In this document: positions 34,792-44,863 of the stretch, one piece after another
How positions within the stretch are numbered: position 1 is the first letter of the stretch
Layout: every line of letters begins with the position of its first letter
NCBI GenBank assembly: GCA_002724925.1
Contig: PBQA01000020.1
Span: forward strand, 248,001 to 312,000
From: Oceanospirillaceae bacterium
Lineage (GTDB): Bacteria > Pseudomonadota > Gammaproteobacteria > Pseudomonadales > Oceanobacteraceae
Direction of reading: 5' to 3'
Length of the DNA stretch: 64,000 nt
Notes under the pieces: model-generated
The model's input: the letters and a program-made list of their open reading frames with translations, nothing else
Databases searched by the model: none
Told to the model about the DNA's origin: nothing
Program-made: the position numbers and the translations under genes

Positions 34792-37220
34792 CGGTACAGT
34801 CCAGTTCGTTTCATTTCGAAGCCATGTTCGCTGCAGTCGAGGCCGCCGGACAGAGTATCGCCCCGGTCTGGCCACTGGATCGCTCCATTGCTGTGAACCC
34901 GGTGTGGGAGCAACGCAGCGAGCATATTTCTGAAGTTGCCGCAGAGCTCGGCGCGCTGGGAGGCATCCGTTGCCTGATGCCGGGCGATTATTACCTCCGG
35001 CTATGGCAGCGCAGTGTCATAAAAAATCGCCACCTGGTCGCGGCGGCATCAGATCAGGGAGTCACGGCGACACCTGAGGATCTGCTTCAGGCATTGAAAG
35101 CACCGCTGGCCTCTGAGCACTGGCAGAACGTGTCTGACTGGCTTGATGAATCTCCTCAGCGGCAGAATAAGATGGCCTGGCGTGATGAGATTACACACCA
35201 GATCAGTCAGTTTATGGCGGACTATACCCAGTCAAAAGTGCAGACCGGTAATCAGCCGCACTCTCAGGTTAAGCCTCTGTATCAGGCATGGGTGAGCCAG
35301 GCCCGGGCTGACAAGGGCATTACCATCCTGATGGGCGAGCCTGGCCTGGCCCGCGCTTTTCAGGAGCTGCCAGATGATCCGGGCGCATTGATTCTTGCTG
35401 CTTTCTCAGAGCTGGGGGTCACGTCGGCGCATCAGGCAGAGCAGTATGCAAAGGCCTTACTACTGGATATCAATGGCTGGGCCTCGCGGCTGTCGTTTGA
35501 GCGTTGGGAAGCTCGCCTTAATGGGCAGGAAGAAGATGCCCTGCCACAGCTGGTCGCTATACGTCTGGGGTGGGAACTTGCCCTCTGGCGGCACTGGCAA
35601 TGGCGTCATCCGCAAGCGGCCAAGCGTCTGCAGGCGGCGTGGTTCATGCAACTGCCTCAGATTGGTTTATTGAAAGAGCGTCATCGCTACAGTCAGCAGT
35701 TACTTTGGGTATGGCAGCGTGCTGCAGAGCGGGCGCGTCAGGAAGAAGAGCAGCGTTTACTGCGCTCGCCGGCTTTAAAAGCGGCGCCGCAGACCAGCCT
35801 GCAGGCCGTTTTTTGCATCGATGTTCGCTCGGAGATCATCCGGCGCGCACTGGAGTCGCAGAGCCCGACGATTACTACCCATGGTTTTGCAGGCTTCTTT
35901 GGCTTGTCAGCGGCCTACGCACCTGTCGGAACAGGCCTGAAGCGGCCACAGCTGCCGGGGCTTTTCAGCGCTGGTTTCAGTGTCACCGAAGGTGGCCATG
36001 AGGCTCAGGAACTCGGTCAGGTCCGGGCGGTTCGTCACCAGCAGCAGGCCGCATGGAATGATTTCAGTCGCGGTGCCAGCACGGCATTCAGTATGGTCGA
36101 AGCGTTAGGGCTGACCTACGCCGGTAAGTTGTTAAAGCGGACGTTTGGTTGGCAGCGCGATGATCATCCGGTGAATGACCTGGCGACGACGGGTCATTGG
36201 GACCTGTATCAGGGCGAGCGACCGCTGACGATTTCTGAGAAAGCCGATATCGCGGGCCAGGTGCTCAAGGGTCTCGGCCTGCGTCGCCTCGCGCGTTCGG
36301 TCATGTTGGTTGGCCACGGCAGTCATACGACGAACAACCCGCATGCGGCAGGTCTGGACTGTGGCGCCTGTGGCGGACAGACCGGGGCCATCAATGTGCA
36401 GGTCGTAGCACAACTGCTGAATAACCAGGCGGTCCGGAAGGCGCTGGCAGAGCGTGGGCAGCGGATTCCTGATGCCACCCACTTTTATGCGGCGTTGCAC
36501 AATACCACCACAGACGACCTCGACTGTTTCGGTGAGCTGCCGGAGGACGTTGGCCAGTGGCTGAAAGATGCGACTCTGCTGGCGCAGCGTGAACGTGCCG
36601 GGAATCTGGGCCTGAAAGATCAGCCGGCTTTTAACAACCCGGATGCTCTTGACCGCGAAATCAGAAAGCGCGCCGCAGACTGGTCTGAGGTTCGTCCTGA
36701 GTGGGGATTGGCAGGCAACAGTGCGTTCATCGTGGCACCGCGCAGAATGACCCGTGGCGTGAACTTCGGTGGCCGGGCGTTTCTGCACGACTACGACGCC
36801 TCACTCGACAGCGACTTCTCGATACTGGAAGCCATCATGACAGCACCGATGGTCGTGACTCACTGGATCAACATGCAATACAACGCCTCGGTCACCGACC
36901 CGCTGAAATTTGGCAGCGGTAATAAGTTGCTGCACAACGTAGTTGGCGGTCACCTCGGCGTGTTTGAGGGCAACGGCGGGGATCTGCGGATTGGCCTGCC
37001 TTTCCAGTCGGTACACAACGGTCAGCGCTGGATGCATGAGCCACTGCGGCTGAGTGTCTACATTGCGGCACCTGAAGCCGCAATCAGCGATGTGATTGAT
37101 CGTCATGAAACGGTGCGGGATCTGGTCCACAACGAGTGGATCAACCTGTTCGCGCTGCGCGATAACGGCTTAGTCAGCCGTTGTGCGCCGCACGGTTGGG
37201 AGGAGGTGATCAATGACTGA
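34788..37220 (+). CDS. dabA: Inorganic carbon pump subunit DabA (DUF2309/UPF0753)
   Basis: Cytoplasmic carbonic-anhydrase-like subunit that hydrates CO2 vectorially when bound to DabB. The 810 residues carry the proposed zinc ligands C343 and D345 (VFCIDVRSE), H510 ([10 protein letters not shown]) and C525 (GLDCGACGG). Their spacing matches the Halothiobacillus DabA set as I recall it (C351, D353, H524, C539). GAGGAGAAGG precedes the start. It implies CO2 trapping for autotrophy or for anaplerotic carboxylation; no RuBisCO is visible in this window. Confidence 0.95.
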   Translation: MTVQSSSFHFEAMFAAVEAAGQSIAPVWPLDRSIAVNPVWEQRSEHISEVAAELGALGGIRCLMPGDYYLRLWQRSVIKNRHLVAAASDQGVTATPEDLLQALKAPLASEHWQNVSDWLDESPQRQNKMAWRDEITHQISQFMADYTQSKVQTGNQPHSQVKPLYQAWVSQARADKGITILMGEPGLARAFQELPDDPGALILAAFSELGVTSAHQAEQYAKALLLDINGWASRLSFERWEARLNGQEEDALPQLVAIRLGWELALWRHWQWRHPQAAKRLQAAWFMQLPQIGLLKERHRYSQQLLWVWQRAAERARQEEEQRLLRSPALKAAPQTSLQAVFCIDVRSEIIRRALESQSPTITTHGFAGFFGLSAAYAPVGTGLKRPQLPGLFSAGFSVTEGGHEAQELGQVRAVRHQQQAAWNDFSRGASTAFSMVEALGLTYAGKLLKRTFGWQRDDHPVNDLATTGHWDLYQGERPLTISEKADIAGQVLKGLGLRRLARSVMLVGHGSHTTNNPHAAGLDCGACGGQTGAINVQVVAQLLNNQAVRKALAERGQRIPDATHFYAALHNTTTDDLDCFGELPEDVGQWLKDATLLAQRERAGNLGLKDQPAFNNPDALDREIRKRAADWSEVRPEWGLAGNSAFIVAPRRMTRGVNFGGRAFLHDYDASLDSDFSILEAIMTAPMVVTHWINMQYNASVTDPLKFGSGNKLLHNVVGGHLGVFEGNGGDLRIGLPFQSVHNGQRWMHEPLRLSVYIAAPEAAISDVIDRHETVRDLVHNEWINLFALRDNGLVSRCAPHGWEEVIND

Positions 37221-37722
37221 GATGGCAGAGAAGCGCCTTACCCACCTGCAGATGCTGGAGGCTGAGGCCATCCATATCATTCGCGAAGTCGCTGCGGGGT
37301 TCGATAACCCCTGTATGTTCTACTCGATTGGCAAAGACTCCACCGTCATGCTGCATCTGGCGCGGAAAGCGTTTTACCCCGGCAAGGTCCCCTTCCCGCT
37401 GCTGCATATTGATACCACGTGGGAATTTGCTGAAATGGCGCAGTTCCGCGACCGCCTCGCAGAAGAGCTTGATCTGAATGTGCTGGTGCATATTAACGAG
37501 GAAGCGCTTGAGCTTGGGGTACACCCGATTGAATCCGGCTCGGTGAAATACAACGACCAGATGAAAACGGTGGCGCTAAAGCAGGCGTTAGATAAATACG
37601 GCTTTGATGCCGCCCTGGGGGGTGCCCGCCGCGACGAAGAAAAGTCGCGGGCCAAAGAACAGGTATTCTCGGTGCGCACGCCGACGCATGGATGGGACCC
37701 GAAAGCTCAGCGGCCAAGGTAG
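37213..37722 (+). pseudogene. cysD: Truncated sulfate adenylyltransferase subunit 2 (CysD fragment)
   Basis: 169 residues matching the N-terminal half of CysD (normally about 300 aa): PP-loop [17 protein letters not shown], then [15 protein letters not shown] and [15 protein letters not shown]. It breaks off at WDPKAQRPR, where intact CysD continues QRPELW. No remainder is found in any downstream frame, so this is a deletion or recombination junction and not a simple frameshift. The start overlaps the dabA end by 8 nt and has GGAGGAGG before it, so it would still be translated. No cysN follows. A shortened functional protein cannot be excluded. Confidence 0.75.
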
Positions 37723-37964
37723 TTGATGCGACGGCATTGGAAACCCTGTTGGAACGCTACCCGGCTCAGGGCTGGATGGTGCACTCGGAAGCGGGTGTTC
37801 ACAAAGGCCTGATGGATCGTGAACAGGTTCTGGCGCTCTGCTCTGAGTGGCACGCTGCCAGTGCGGATATGGAAGGCCACTGGGAGTTGTGTATTGAATG
37901 CCCTCCGCAAACAGAGCGTTGGCAGGCCGTTAATGATCGTCTGCGCCGGGCAGCCGCGCGGTAG
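37692..37964 (+). CDS. Short ORF, possibly 3' fragment of another gene (90 aa)
   Basis: Open frame crossing the cysD break point in a different frame. From [20 protein letters not shown] to [11 protein letters not shown] it looks coding (amphipathic helices, one WELCIECPP segment), but I do not recognise it. There is no clear ribosome site at its ATG. It probably represents the retained C-terminal part of a gene joined to cysD by the same rearrangement. Between it and hipA (37965-38153) there is only the hip promoter region. Confidence 0.4.
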   Translation: MGPESSAAKVVDATALETLLERYPAQGWMVHSEAGVHKGLMDREQVLALCSEWHAASADMEGHWELCIECPPQTERWQAVNDRLRRAAAR

Positions 37965-38088
37965 AGTACTGCTGATCTGTTGTGTCGTGGGCTCCAAGAA
38001 CTTAAAAAAAGGATGTGTGGCAACCGACAATCGGATTGCGCAGTAAAGTGCTCATTTTGTGATATTTCTGGATGTAATGATCAATATA

Positions 38089-38125
38089 TTGCACATTAAC
38101 TCTTAGTATCGTATAAATAGTGCAA
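38089..38125 (+). promoter_or_regulatory. hipAB promoter with flanking inverted repeat
   Basis: TTGCAC (38089-38094), 17-bp spacer, TATAAA (38112-38117), 37 bp before the hipA ATG. The -35 hexamer TTGCAC is mirrored by GTGCAA at 38120-38125, so a dimeric repressor such as HipB could straddle the promoter. Confidence 0.65.
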
Positions 38126-38153
38126 CTTAGTGCGCATTCATTATGGGCAGAAT

Positions 38154-39503
38154 ATGTCACGACTAACGCTTCAGACCTATCTTGGTGGTGCCTGGCAGGA
38201 CGCCTGTGAACTGTATTTCAGTGACCCTGATGCTGGTCGTCATGGTGCTGTTACGCTGGAATACGACGCCGGGTATGTTGCACGCTTTCAGGGAAATCCT
38301 GCGGCGCGGGTCAGCGCCCGCTATCCGCTCGACTTTTTCCCGCATGAAACGCCTCACTGGCCCGCATTTCTTTTGGACATCGTACCCATGGGCGCCGCTC
38401 GTCGTTATTGGGGACAGCAGCTTAATTTGCCGGACATCGAGCAGCCAAAGTATGACTTCCAGTTGCTGGCTGAATGTACCCGAGCTCCTATTGGCAATCT
38501 GCGTATCAAAGAAAGCGTGACAGAAAGTTCAGAGCTTCCGATGATTGGTTTCCAAATGTCTGACGTGCTCGAACAGGCGACAGAGTTTCTTGACTATGCC
38601 CGCGCACAAGGTGCGGCTGTAGGGGGGGCAACCGGTGCTGGCGGTGATGCGCCTAAGTACCTGCTGACTCGCGGTGCCGATGGGCTTTGTTATCCGGATG
38701 GCTCGCTGCCAGACAGTCAGGCGGAGGAGTACTTTCTGGTTAAATTTCCTCGCCGCAGCTCCCGCCAGGGGCGCTCTCTGGCCAGCGACAGCCTGATTCT
38801 TGAAACCGAACACGCGTATTACAAAGTGGCTCAGCGGCTAGGTTTCGATACGATTTCGTCAACCATACACATTGAATCAGGCCAGCCAGGAAGAGAAATA
38901 GCCAGCTTGTGGATGCCCAGGTTTGATCGGGTTACAGCTCATGGAGCAACAGAGCGATTGGCGGTCGAATCCCTGTATTCTTTGTCAGGTGTGATTGTTC
39001 CGGGCGCGACAATTCATCATACGACGTATCTTAAGGCGCTTACCCATCTCTGGAATGAATATGCCCAGAGCGATGACATAGAGAATATGGTGCAGGAGTA
39101 CCTGCGCAGAGATCTGTTAAACGTGGTTTCAGGCAATAGCGATAATCATGGGCGAAATACATCCGTAATGCGCCTTAACTCCGGAATCTGCCTTGCCCCG
39201 GTCTACGACCTTGCCCCGATGGTGCTGGATGAAGCGGGCATTACCCGTACCAGCCGTTGGAGCAATGACAACGAAATTGGAGGCAATTTCCGCTGGCGGG
39301 AAATCTGCGACGAAGCGGCAGCGGCAACACATCTTGATGGTCAGCGCCTATGGTCGGGGTTGCGCGATTTTGCCTTAACACTCTTCGATTTACCTGAGTA
39401 TGCGAGTGAATTCGGAGTGCCTGAACAGGTGATGGATTACGAGCTCCATGCACTCAATCTGAAAAGAGTACCTGATCGTCTGAAACAGTGGGGGCTGCTT
39501 TGA
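38154..39503 (+). CDS. hipA: HipA-family toxin kinase
   Basis: 449 residues from the ATG at 38154 (MSRLTLQTYLGGAWQDACEL). HipA proteins are serine/threonine kinases that inactivate targets such as glutamyl-tRNA synthetase and cause dormancy. Seen: a Gly-rich loop GGATGAGGDAPKYLL, the catalytic segment SGNSDNHGRN with D330, H332 and N335, and the metal-site region YDLAPMVL. The antitoxin follows it, the reverse of the E. coli hipBA order. The target cannot be predicted. Confidence 0.88.
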   Translation: MSRLTLQTYLGGAWQDACELYFSDPDAGRHGAVTLEYDAGYVARFQGNPAARVSARYPLDFFPHETPHWPAFLLDIVPMGAARRYWGQQLNLPDIEQPKYDFQLLAECTRAPIGNLRIKESVTESSELPMIGFQMSDVLEQATEFLDYARAQGAAVGGATGAGGDAPKYLLTRGADGLCYPDGSLPDSQAEEYFLVKFPRRSSRQGRSLASDSLILETEHAYYKVAQRLGFDTISSTIHIESGQPGREIASLWMPRFDRVTAHGATERLAVESLYSLSGVIVPGATIHHTTYLKALTHLWNEYAQSDDIENMVQEYLRRDLLNVVSGNSDNHGRNTSVMRLNSGICLAPVYDLAPMVLDEAGITRTSRWSNDNEIGGNFRWREICDEAAAATHLDGQRLWSGLRDFALTLFDLPEYASEFGVPEQVMDYELHALNLKRVPDRLKQWGLL

Positions 39504-39528
39504 GAGTTGACCTGAGAGCACATTTGTC

Positions 39529-39831
39529 ATGACAAAGAATCTCCCTGATTTTAAAGCGATGACGCGTACAGAAGTGCTGACCTGGGTTGAACGCTCTGTC
39601 TCAACGGGCGAATTATCTCTGGGCGGTGCCATACGGGTGCTTCGCCGTCATATCGCACGTCAGAATCAGGCTGACTTTGCAAAGCTCTGTGGCCTTTCCC
39701 GCCGGACACTGGTAGCGATCGAATCCGACGAAGGTAACCCGACGATTCAGACGGTTAACCAATTATTGAAACTGTTTGGACTGCAGCTTGGTTTGGCGAG
39801 GCTTTACCGGAACTCTGAGCATGAGCAATAA
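39529..39831 (+). CDS. hipB: HipB-like antitoxin (XRE helix-turn-helix)
   Basis: 100 residues; the helix-turn-helix spans QADFAKLCGLSRRTLVAIES, followed by EGNPTIQTVNQLLKLFGLQL, the usual XRE/HipB pattern. It lies 25 nt after hipA. Its last 69 bp overlap the 3' end of the convergent MFS gene, so the two transcripts are antisense at their ends. It presumably binds HipA and the inverted repeat at 38.1 kb. Confidence 0.87.
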   Translation: MTKNLPDFKAMTRTEVLTWVERSVSTGELSLGGAIRVLRRHIARQNQADFAKLCGLSRRTLVAIESDEGNPTIQTVNQLLKLFGLQLGLARLYRNSEHEQ

Positions 39832-40944
39832 AGCCCACACGCAGGCGCCCAGCCCCCAGACAAAGGTGGACGCCAGTGTGGCGCCCATGTGAATGCCCGC
39901 TTCTGCGACAATGGGGCCGAGCAGTTGTGCGACACCATACAGTGCGATCAGGGCGGCACTCAGGCGTGGTCCCTGATGAGGATGAATGGAGCGCGCCAGC
40001 CGTTGCGTCAGGAACACGGCGCCTAAAAAGCTTCCACCTATCATCGCGGCACAGATCCACAGCCCGCTGACCTGAAATGGCAGTACCAGTATCGCCGCGA
40101 TGGATATCGCCTGAACGGCGTAGTTGAGAATCAGGGCGTTGCGGTCGCCAAGCCGGTTGCCCAGAGAATTCCAGACGAAAATTGAGGGAACAGAGGCAAT
40201 AGCGGCGATCAGCCAGGGACTGGGGCTGACGTCGATGCTCCACTCCTGTGCAACTGCAGGCAGAAAGGTCATCGGCAGAATGTAGCCAAGGCCGGCGCCA
40301 AAATACGACAGAAACAGCGGCGTGCTCTGTTTGTCCCAGAGGGCTGAGTGGTCATCCCGGCTGACAGGTGCATCGCCTGAGCTGAGGCGGAACAGGTAAA
40401 CACCGGACCAGAGAGCCAGGGGAATGCTGATGATGGCCGCAGGTATCCAGCGGTCGTTGCCCTGTAACCAGATCGCAGTGCTTTCAACGATCTGGTTGCT
40501 TAACAGCAGACCAGCTCCCACACCCAGATACATCAGGCCGCTTAACGTCGCTTTGTTGCGGGCGGCGAGCCACTCCAGCACCAGCGCCGGAGCAAGCACA
40601 AAGACCACCCCATTGGTAATGCCGTTGCCTAAACGCAGACCTGCCATGTACGGAAAGTAATCGCCACCCACTTGCAGCAGCGTGATGACTGCGTTGCCGA
40701 GCACGCCGGTAAGCAGGGCACTCCGTCCCCAGCCATTCTGATACGCTAACAGCGCAATCATGGCGCCTGCGAGATAACCGACGTAATTCCATGTAGCCAG
40801 CTGTGCTGCTTGCTGAAGCGTGAGTAAACCATCACTTACTAGCAGTGGAATCAAAGGGGTATAAATAAAACGACCAAACCCATGAACGACGATCAGGGTG
40901 GTGGCGGCGGCGACAAGAGGCCAGAAGGGGCTACGGGCTGACAT
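39763..40944 (-). CDS. MFS transporter, YbfB/YjiJ type
   Basis: 393 residues from the ATG at 40944 (MSARSPFWPLVAAATTLIVV), with about 12 hydrophobic segments. The first contains HGFGRFIYTPLIPLL, typical of the YbfB/YjiJ branch of major facilitator proteins. The tail is basic (VKPRQTKLQSKQF). Substrate unknown. It converges on hipB with a 69-bp overlap. A 276-bp gap to the next gene (40945-41220) holds no other gene that I can see. Confidence 0.85.
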   Translation of the reverse strand: MSARSPFWPLVAAATTLIVVHGFGRFIYTPLIPLLVSDGLLTLQQAAQLATWNYVGYLAGAMIALLAYQNGWGRSALLTGVLGNAVITLLQVGGDYFPYMAGLRLGNGITNGVVFVLAPALVLEWLAARNKATLSGLMYLGVGAGLLLSNQIVESTAIWLQGNDRWIPAAIISIPLALWSGVYLFRLSSGDAPVSRDDHSALWDKQSTPLFLSYFGAGLGYILPMTFLPAVAQEWSIDVSPSPWLIAAIASVPSIFVWNSLGNRLGDRNALILNYAVQAISIAAILVLPFQVSGLWICAAMIGGSFLGAVFLTQRLARSIHPHQGPRLSAALIALYGVAQLLGPIVAEAGIHMGATLASTFVWGLGACVWALLLMLRVPVKPRQTKLQSKQFQ

Positions 40945-41220
40945 GATGGTCCTCGTTACTGAGGCCGACAGTATATAGATGCGGCTCAGGCTGGGCATCC
41001 CGACTTTGGATGAACACTCTGTTCTTTATCCAACTCGACGACGGCGTAATTCGTCTCAGGATAACGGCATATCGAACCGAGTGGCGCATTTGTGTCATCG
41101 GAGAGTAAGTATCCCTGTGCTAAACAGGGTTTTTCGTAGCGGGTCACATTTTTTCGTCAGGGCCACTGCTATAACATCGGGCGATTACAGGAACTGAGCG
41201 GACACAGCGCGGGACAGGGT

Positions 41221-43500
41221 ATGAATCTCCTAAAATTGCTGGCAGTCGGAATGGCCATATTCTGGCTGGCCGGGTGTGATAAAAACTACAGCGGCGAGCT
41301 TGCCGATGACGGCTATAACGCCGCCGGGCATGCACATTATCAGCAGATGTGTGCGTCCTGCCACGGCCTTGATGGCAACGGTACCTCTGTCGGCCCCTCT
41401 CTCGTCGGTTGTGCGACCTGCTCTTCTTTTTCGGTGTTAGCAGATGAAATCAGCCGCACGATGCCCATTGGTGATGTCGAAGCGTGCGTCGATGATTGTG
41501 CCTCTGACACCGCCGAATATATTCTTTATGCGTTTAACGGGCAGAACCTGGCGGATGCGCTGGCCACTATTCAGGGTGTGGAAAACCAGTCGGCTGCGCT
41601 GACGTTGCGCAAAGCATCACTTCAGTTAGTGGGCCGCTTACCTACCGGAACTGAGTTAGCTCAGGTTGCGGAAAGTGCGGATACCGGGCTCAGTACCTCG
41701 TTGGACGCTATGCAGCTGGAGCCGGGTTTTTACGACAACCTGATGGGCTTTTTTAACGAACAGCTTCTCACCGATAAGTACCTTTCAAGCAACCTGAATG
41801 AAGGCGGCATCAACCTGCTCGACAGCGACGATTACCCGAATCGCAAATGGTACAACGATGTGTATGCCGCTGATGAGCAAAGCAGCATTCGCCGCTGCGT
41901 CCGTGATGTCACGAACGACTCAGTCGCCCGTGAACCGCTGGAGCTTATCCGTTACGCGGCGATAAATGATCTGCCCCATACCTTATACATGACCGCCGAC
42001 TTTATGATGGTGAACTGGTACAGCCAGCAGGTGTACGAAGCGGAGCTGATTCAGTCTGACGAATTCAGGCAGCTGGCCGAACCGGTATGCGATGAAAATG
42101 GCGTGCAGATTTACTACGACCCGAGTGACTTCCGCCCTGCCCGCGTCACCAAACAGCTTGAGTATGAGCTGGGCGGTATTCCCCATGCCGGTGTTCTGAC
42201 TTCGCCGATGTTTCTGAATCGCTACCCGACGACCCGAACGAACAGAAACCGTCACCGTGCGCGTATCGTGTTCGATTACTTCCTCGATACTGACATTCTG
42301 GCCATCGAGGGGGATCGCCCTGAAGACGGTATTGGTTCTGGTGTCAGCAATCCTACTCTCCTCGACCCGGCGTGTTACGCCTGCCATCAGGTCATGGACC
42401 CGGTGTCTTCTTCATTCCAGCATTGGACAGACCGTGGTCGATACATCGTAACGGGCAGCTCTTCGGTGAATGATTGGGATGGTTCGGATATTGAGCCACC
42501 GGGGCTGGGTGGTAAGCAGGCACCCCTGTCAGGGTCAGAAGGCCAGTTCCGTACTTTATTGCAATGGCTCGGTAGCGAGATTGCAGCCGATCCAAGATTT
42601 GCCCGTGCCACGGTACGCACGCTCTATGAGGGTATGATCGGCCAGGAGGTACTGCCAGCGCCGGCTGCCGATGCGTCAGACGATGAGAAGCTCGCGTATA
42701 ACAGTCAGCGCGCCATTCTCAACAGTGTGGCCGACGCCATGGTTGCAGATGGTTGGGATATCAAAGCTGCCGTCAAAGCCCTGGTCATGAGCCCCTACTA
42801 CCGTGCGGCGAGCGTGGATGCGGAAGAGCTGGCGGTGAACGATCATATCGGTGCCAGTCAATTCATCAGCCCGGAACAGATGCAGACTAAGTTACAGGCG
42901 ATTTTTGGTTTTGGCTGGGATGAGCTGCGCTGGGAAGACAACCGCATTATGTATGGTGGGATGGACTCGGACAGTGTGACAGAGCGAATTCGTGAGCCGG
43001 GCGGCTTAGTTATTGCGATCCAGAATCGTATGGCGACCGAGATGGCATGCCGTTCAACGGCGTATGATTTCCTTAATTCGCCCTCGCAACGTCGTCTCTT
43101 TCCGCACGTAGAGGTCGAGACGCTACCTTTCGACCTTGAGGGAGTGGCCAACCCCTCAGCCGTTGATCGCATCAAAGAAAACATCCGCTACCTGCATTGG
43201 GTACTGCTGGGTGAGGACATCTCTGCGGGAAGTGTTGAAGAGCAGGCGACGTATGATTTGTTCCTGGCGGTACTAAGTGAAGGCCAGACCATGCTGGCCA
43301 ACCGCGAGCAGTATGATCCTCAACCGAGTGACTGGCTTGAGTGGGAGTGCCGGGCACGTTGGATGCGTCAGGCGGACGGACGCACAGATGGCGACCTGCC
43401 ATCAGAAGAACGCATTGAGCAGGACGAGTACTACAGCATCCGTGCCTGGATGGCGGTGCTGACTTATCTCATGTCTGACTACCGTTTCGTGTACGAATAA
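41221..43500 (+). CDS. Cytochrome c-like lipoprotein with DUF1588/DUF1585-type regions
   Basis: 759 residues. Signal peptide with lipobox LAGC at about 16-19. A c-type heme motif CASCHG near 43 is followed by CATC, and a second CYACH occurs in ACYACHQVMDPVSSSFQHWT at about residue 390. The arrangement (heme domain, then FLNRYPTTRTNRNRHRARIV, then FARATVRTLYEGMIG) resembles the DUF1592/DUF1588/DUF1585 proteins common in planctomycetes, which pair with DUF1501 proteins, as here. Probably a periplasmic electron-transfer or substrate-oxidising protein; the substrate is unknown. DUF1501 follows after 10 nt. Confidence 0.75.
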   Translation: MNLLKLLAVGMAIFWLAGCDKNYSGELADDGYNAAGHAHYQQMCASCHGLDGNGTSVGPSLVGCATCSSFSVLADEISRTMPIGDVEACVDDCASDTAEYILYAFNGQNLADALATIQGVENQSAALTLRKASLQLVGRLPTGTELAQVAESADTGLSTSLDAMQLEPGFYDNLMGFFNEQLLTDKYLSSNLNEGGINLLDSDDYPNRKWYNDVYAADEQSSIRRCVRDVTNDSVAREPLELIRYAAINDLPHTLYMTADFMMVNWYSQQVYEAELIQSDEFRQLAEPVCDENGVQIYYDPSDFRPARVTKQLEYELGGIPHAGVLTSPMFLNRYPTTRTNRNRHRARIVFDYFLDTDILAIEGDRPEDGIGSGVSNPTLLDPACYACHQVMDPVSSSFQHWTDRGRYIVTGSSSVNDWDGSDIEPPGLGGKQAPLSGSEGQFRTLLQWLGSEIAADPRFARATVRTLYEGMIGQEVLPAPAADASDDEKLAYNSQRAILNSVADAMVADGWDIKAAVKALVMSPYYRAASVDAEELAVNDHIGASQFISPEQMQTKLQAIFGFGWDELRWEDNRIMYGGMDSDSVTERIREPGGLVIAIQNRMATEMACRSTAYDFLNSPSQRRLFPHVEVETLPFDLEGVANPSAVDRIKENIRYLHWVLLGEDISAGSVEEQATYDLFLAVLSEGQTMLANREQYDPQPSDWLEWECRARWMRQADGRTDGDLPSEERIEQDEYYSIRAWMAVLTYLMSDYRFVYE

Positions 43501-43510
43501 GGAGGCCGCA

Positions 43511-44863
43511 ATGAAACGTCGTAATTTTCTGCAGATGATGGCGGCCGCAGGCCTGACTGCACAAGCACCCTTATGGGCGCCAAAAGTACAGGCAGCGCCA
43601 CCCGACCGCTTTTTGATTGTGGTGAATGCCAGTGGTGGCTGGGACCCGACATCGATATGCGACCCTAAGGGGCTTAATCAAGCCTACCAGGATCGATCAG
43701 ACCGCTACGAAGGTTCTACCAATTCGGTTGACCTCGACAGCAATAAAACCTTCGGTAATATTCAGTGGAGTGCGATTCCTGAAGGGGTCTCTAACGACGA
43801 ACTGGTGCGCCAGCGTATTAACGACCAGTTTGATGGCTTCTTTACGACCTACGGTAATCGCCTGACGGTGATCAATGGCATCGATACTGGCACTAACAAT
43901 CATGACACTGGCAATCGCTTTGTCTGGTCTGGTAACGATGAGACCGGCTACCCCAGTCTGGCTGCGTATTTTGCGGCATCTGTCGCGCCAACCTTGCCCA
44001 TGGCGTATATCAGTAACGGTGGGTATGACTTTACCGACTCTCTGGTCGCCCGAGCGCGTGCCAGCAGCGCCGGGTTTGTCAGTGAAGTCGCTGACCCGAA
44101 TAGCTATTACGATGATCGTGGTTTTCACTTTCGCACGGCTAACCGTGGAGTGGATCAGTATTCTCACATTGAGACGGCGCAGCGAGCACGGATTCAGCGT
44201 CAGCTGGACAGCGAACAGCTGCCATTAAGACGGAAACAGCTCCAGCAGTTGTTTGGTATCCGCAATACCGACAGTAACCTTGGCGAGCTGACGGTGCGCC
44301 TGGATGATCTGCAGGCCAACGTACTGCGTGATGATCACTGGAATACCAACCGTGCCAACAGTCTTAAGAGTCAGGCCGAGGTGGTGGTTGCATCAATGGC
44401 TGCAGGCCTGACCGCCAGTGCGAACCTGAATGTAGGTGGGTTCGACACCCACGGGAATCACGACGCCAATGCTTACCCTGATCTGGGCGATCTGCTGGAA
44501 GGTGTTCACTTTTTGATGGTTGCGATTGAATATGCCGGTATCGCTGATCGTACAACCGTCGTAATGGGCTCTGACTTCGGCCGTACTCCCTATTACAACT
44601 CGGGCAATGGCAAAGATCATTGGCCCGTCACCAGTATGATGGTGCTCAAATCGGGGAGTACCGGAGGCCGCGTGTTTGGCGCATCGACAAATGAGTTTAT
44701 GGCACAGCCGGTGAACCTTACAACTGGGCAGCCGGATGCCTCGGGCCAGACTCTGACGCCACAACATGTGAACCGGGCCATACGAAATCTGATGGGCGTA
44801 GGCAGTACCTCACTGGCTGACAATTACCCACTTAACGTACCTGACTTCAGGATATTTGGATGA
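43511..44863 (+). CDS. DUF1501 family protein with Tat signal
   Basis: 450 residues. The N-terminus MKRRNFLQMMAAAGLTAQAP is a twin-arginine signal, so it is exported folded and may carry a metal or cofactor. DUF1501 proteins share a sulfatase/phosphatase-like fold; visible motifs are VNASGGWDPTSICDP, GTNNHDTGNRF, GGFDTHGNHDAN and VVMGSDFGRTPYYNSGNGKD. It pairs with the upstream heme lipoprotein, a conserved association. It overlaps the DUF4266 gene by ATGA. Confidence 0.82.
   Translation: MKRRNFLQMMAAAGLTAQAPLWAPKVQAAPPDRFLIVVNASGGWDPTSICDPKGLNQAYQDRSDRYEGSTNSVDLDSNKTFGNIQWSAIPEGVSNDELVRQRINDQFDGFFTTYGNRLTVINGIDTGTNNHDTGNRFVWSGNDETGYPSLAAYFAASVAPTLPMAYISNGGYDFTDSLVARARASSAGFVSEVADPNSYYDDRGFHFRTANRGVDQYSHIETAQRARIQRQLDSEQLPLRRKQLQQLFGIRNTDSNLGELTVRLDDLQANVLRDDHWNTNRANSLKSQAEVVVASMAAGLTASANLNVGGFDTHGNHDANAYPDLGDLLEGVHFLMVAIEYAGIADRTTVVMGSDFGRTPYYNSGNGKDHWPVTSMMVLKSGSTGGRVFGASTNEFMAQPVNLTTGQPDASGQTLTPQHVNRAIRNLMGVGSTSLADNYPLNVPDFRIFG

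Noticed and set aside
36132-36788. 218-codon antisense frame in dabA
   Set aside because: Lies wholly within the conserved DabA metal-site region; Arg/Thr-rich shadow product.
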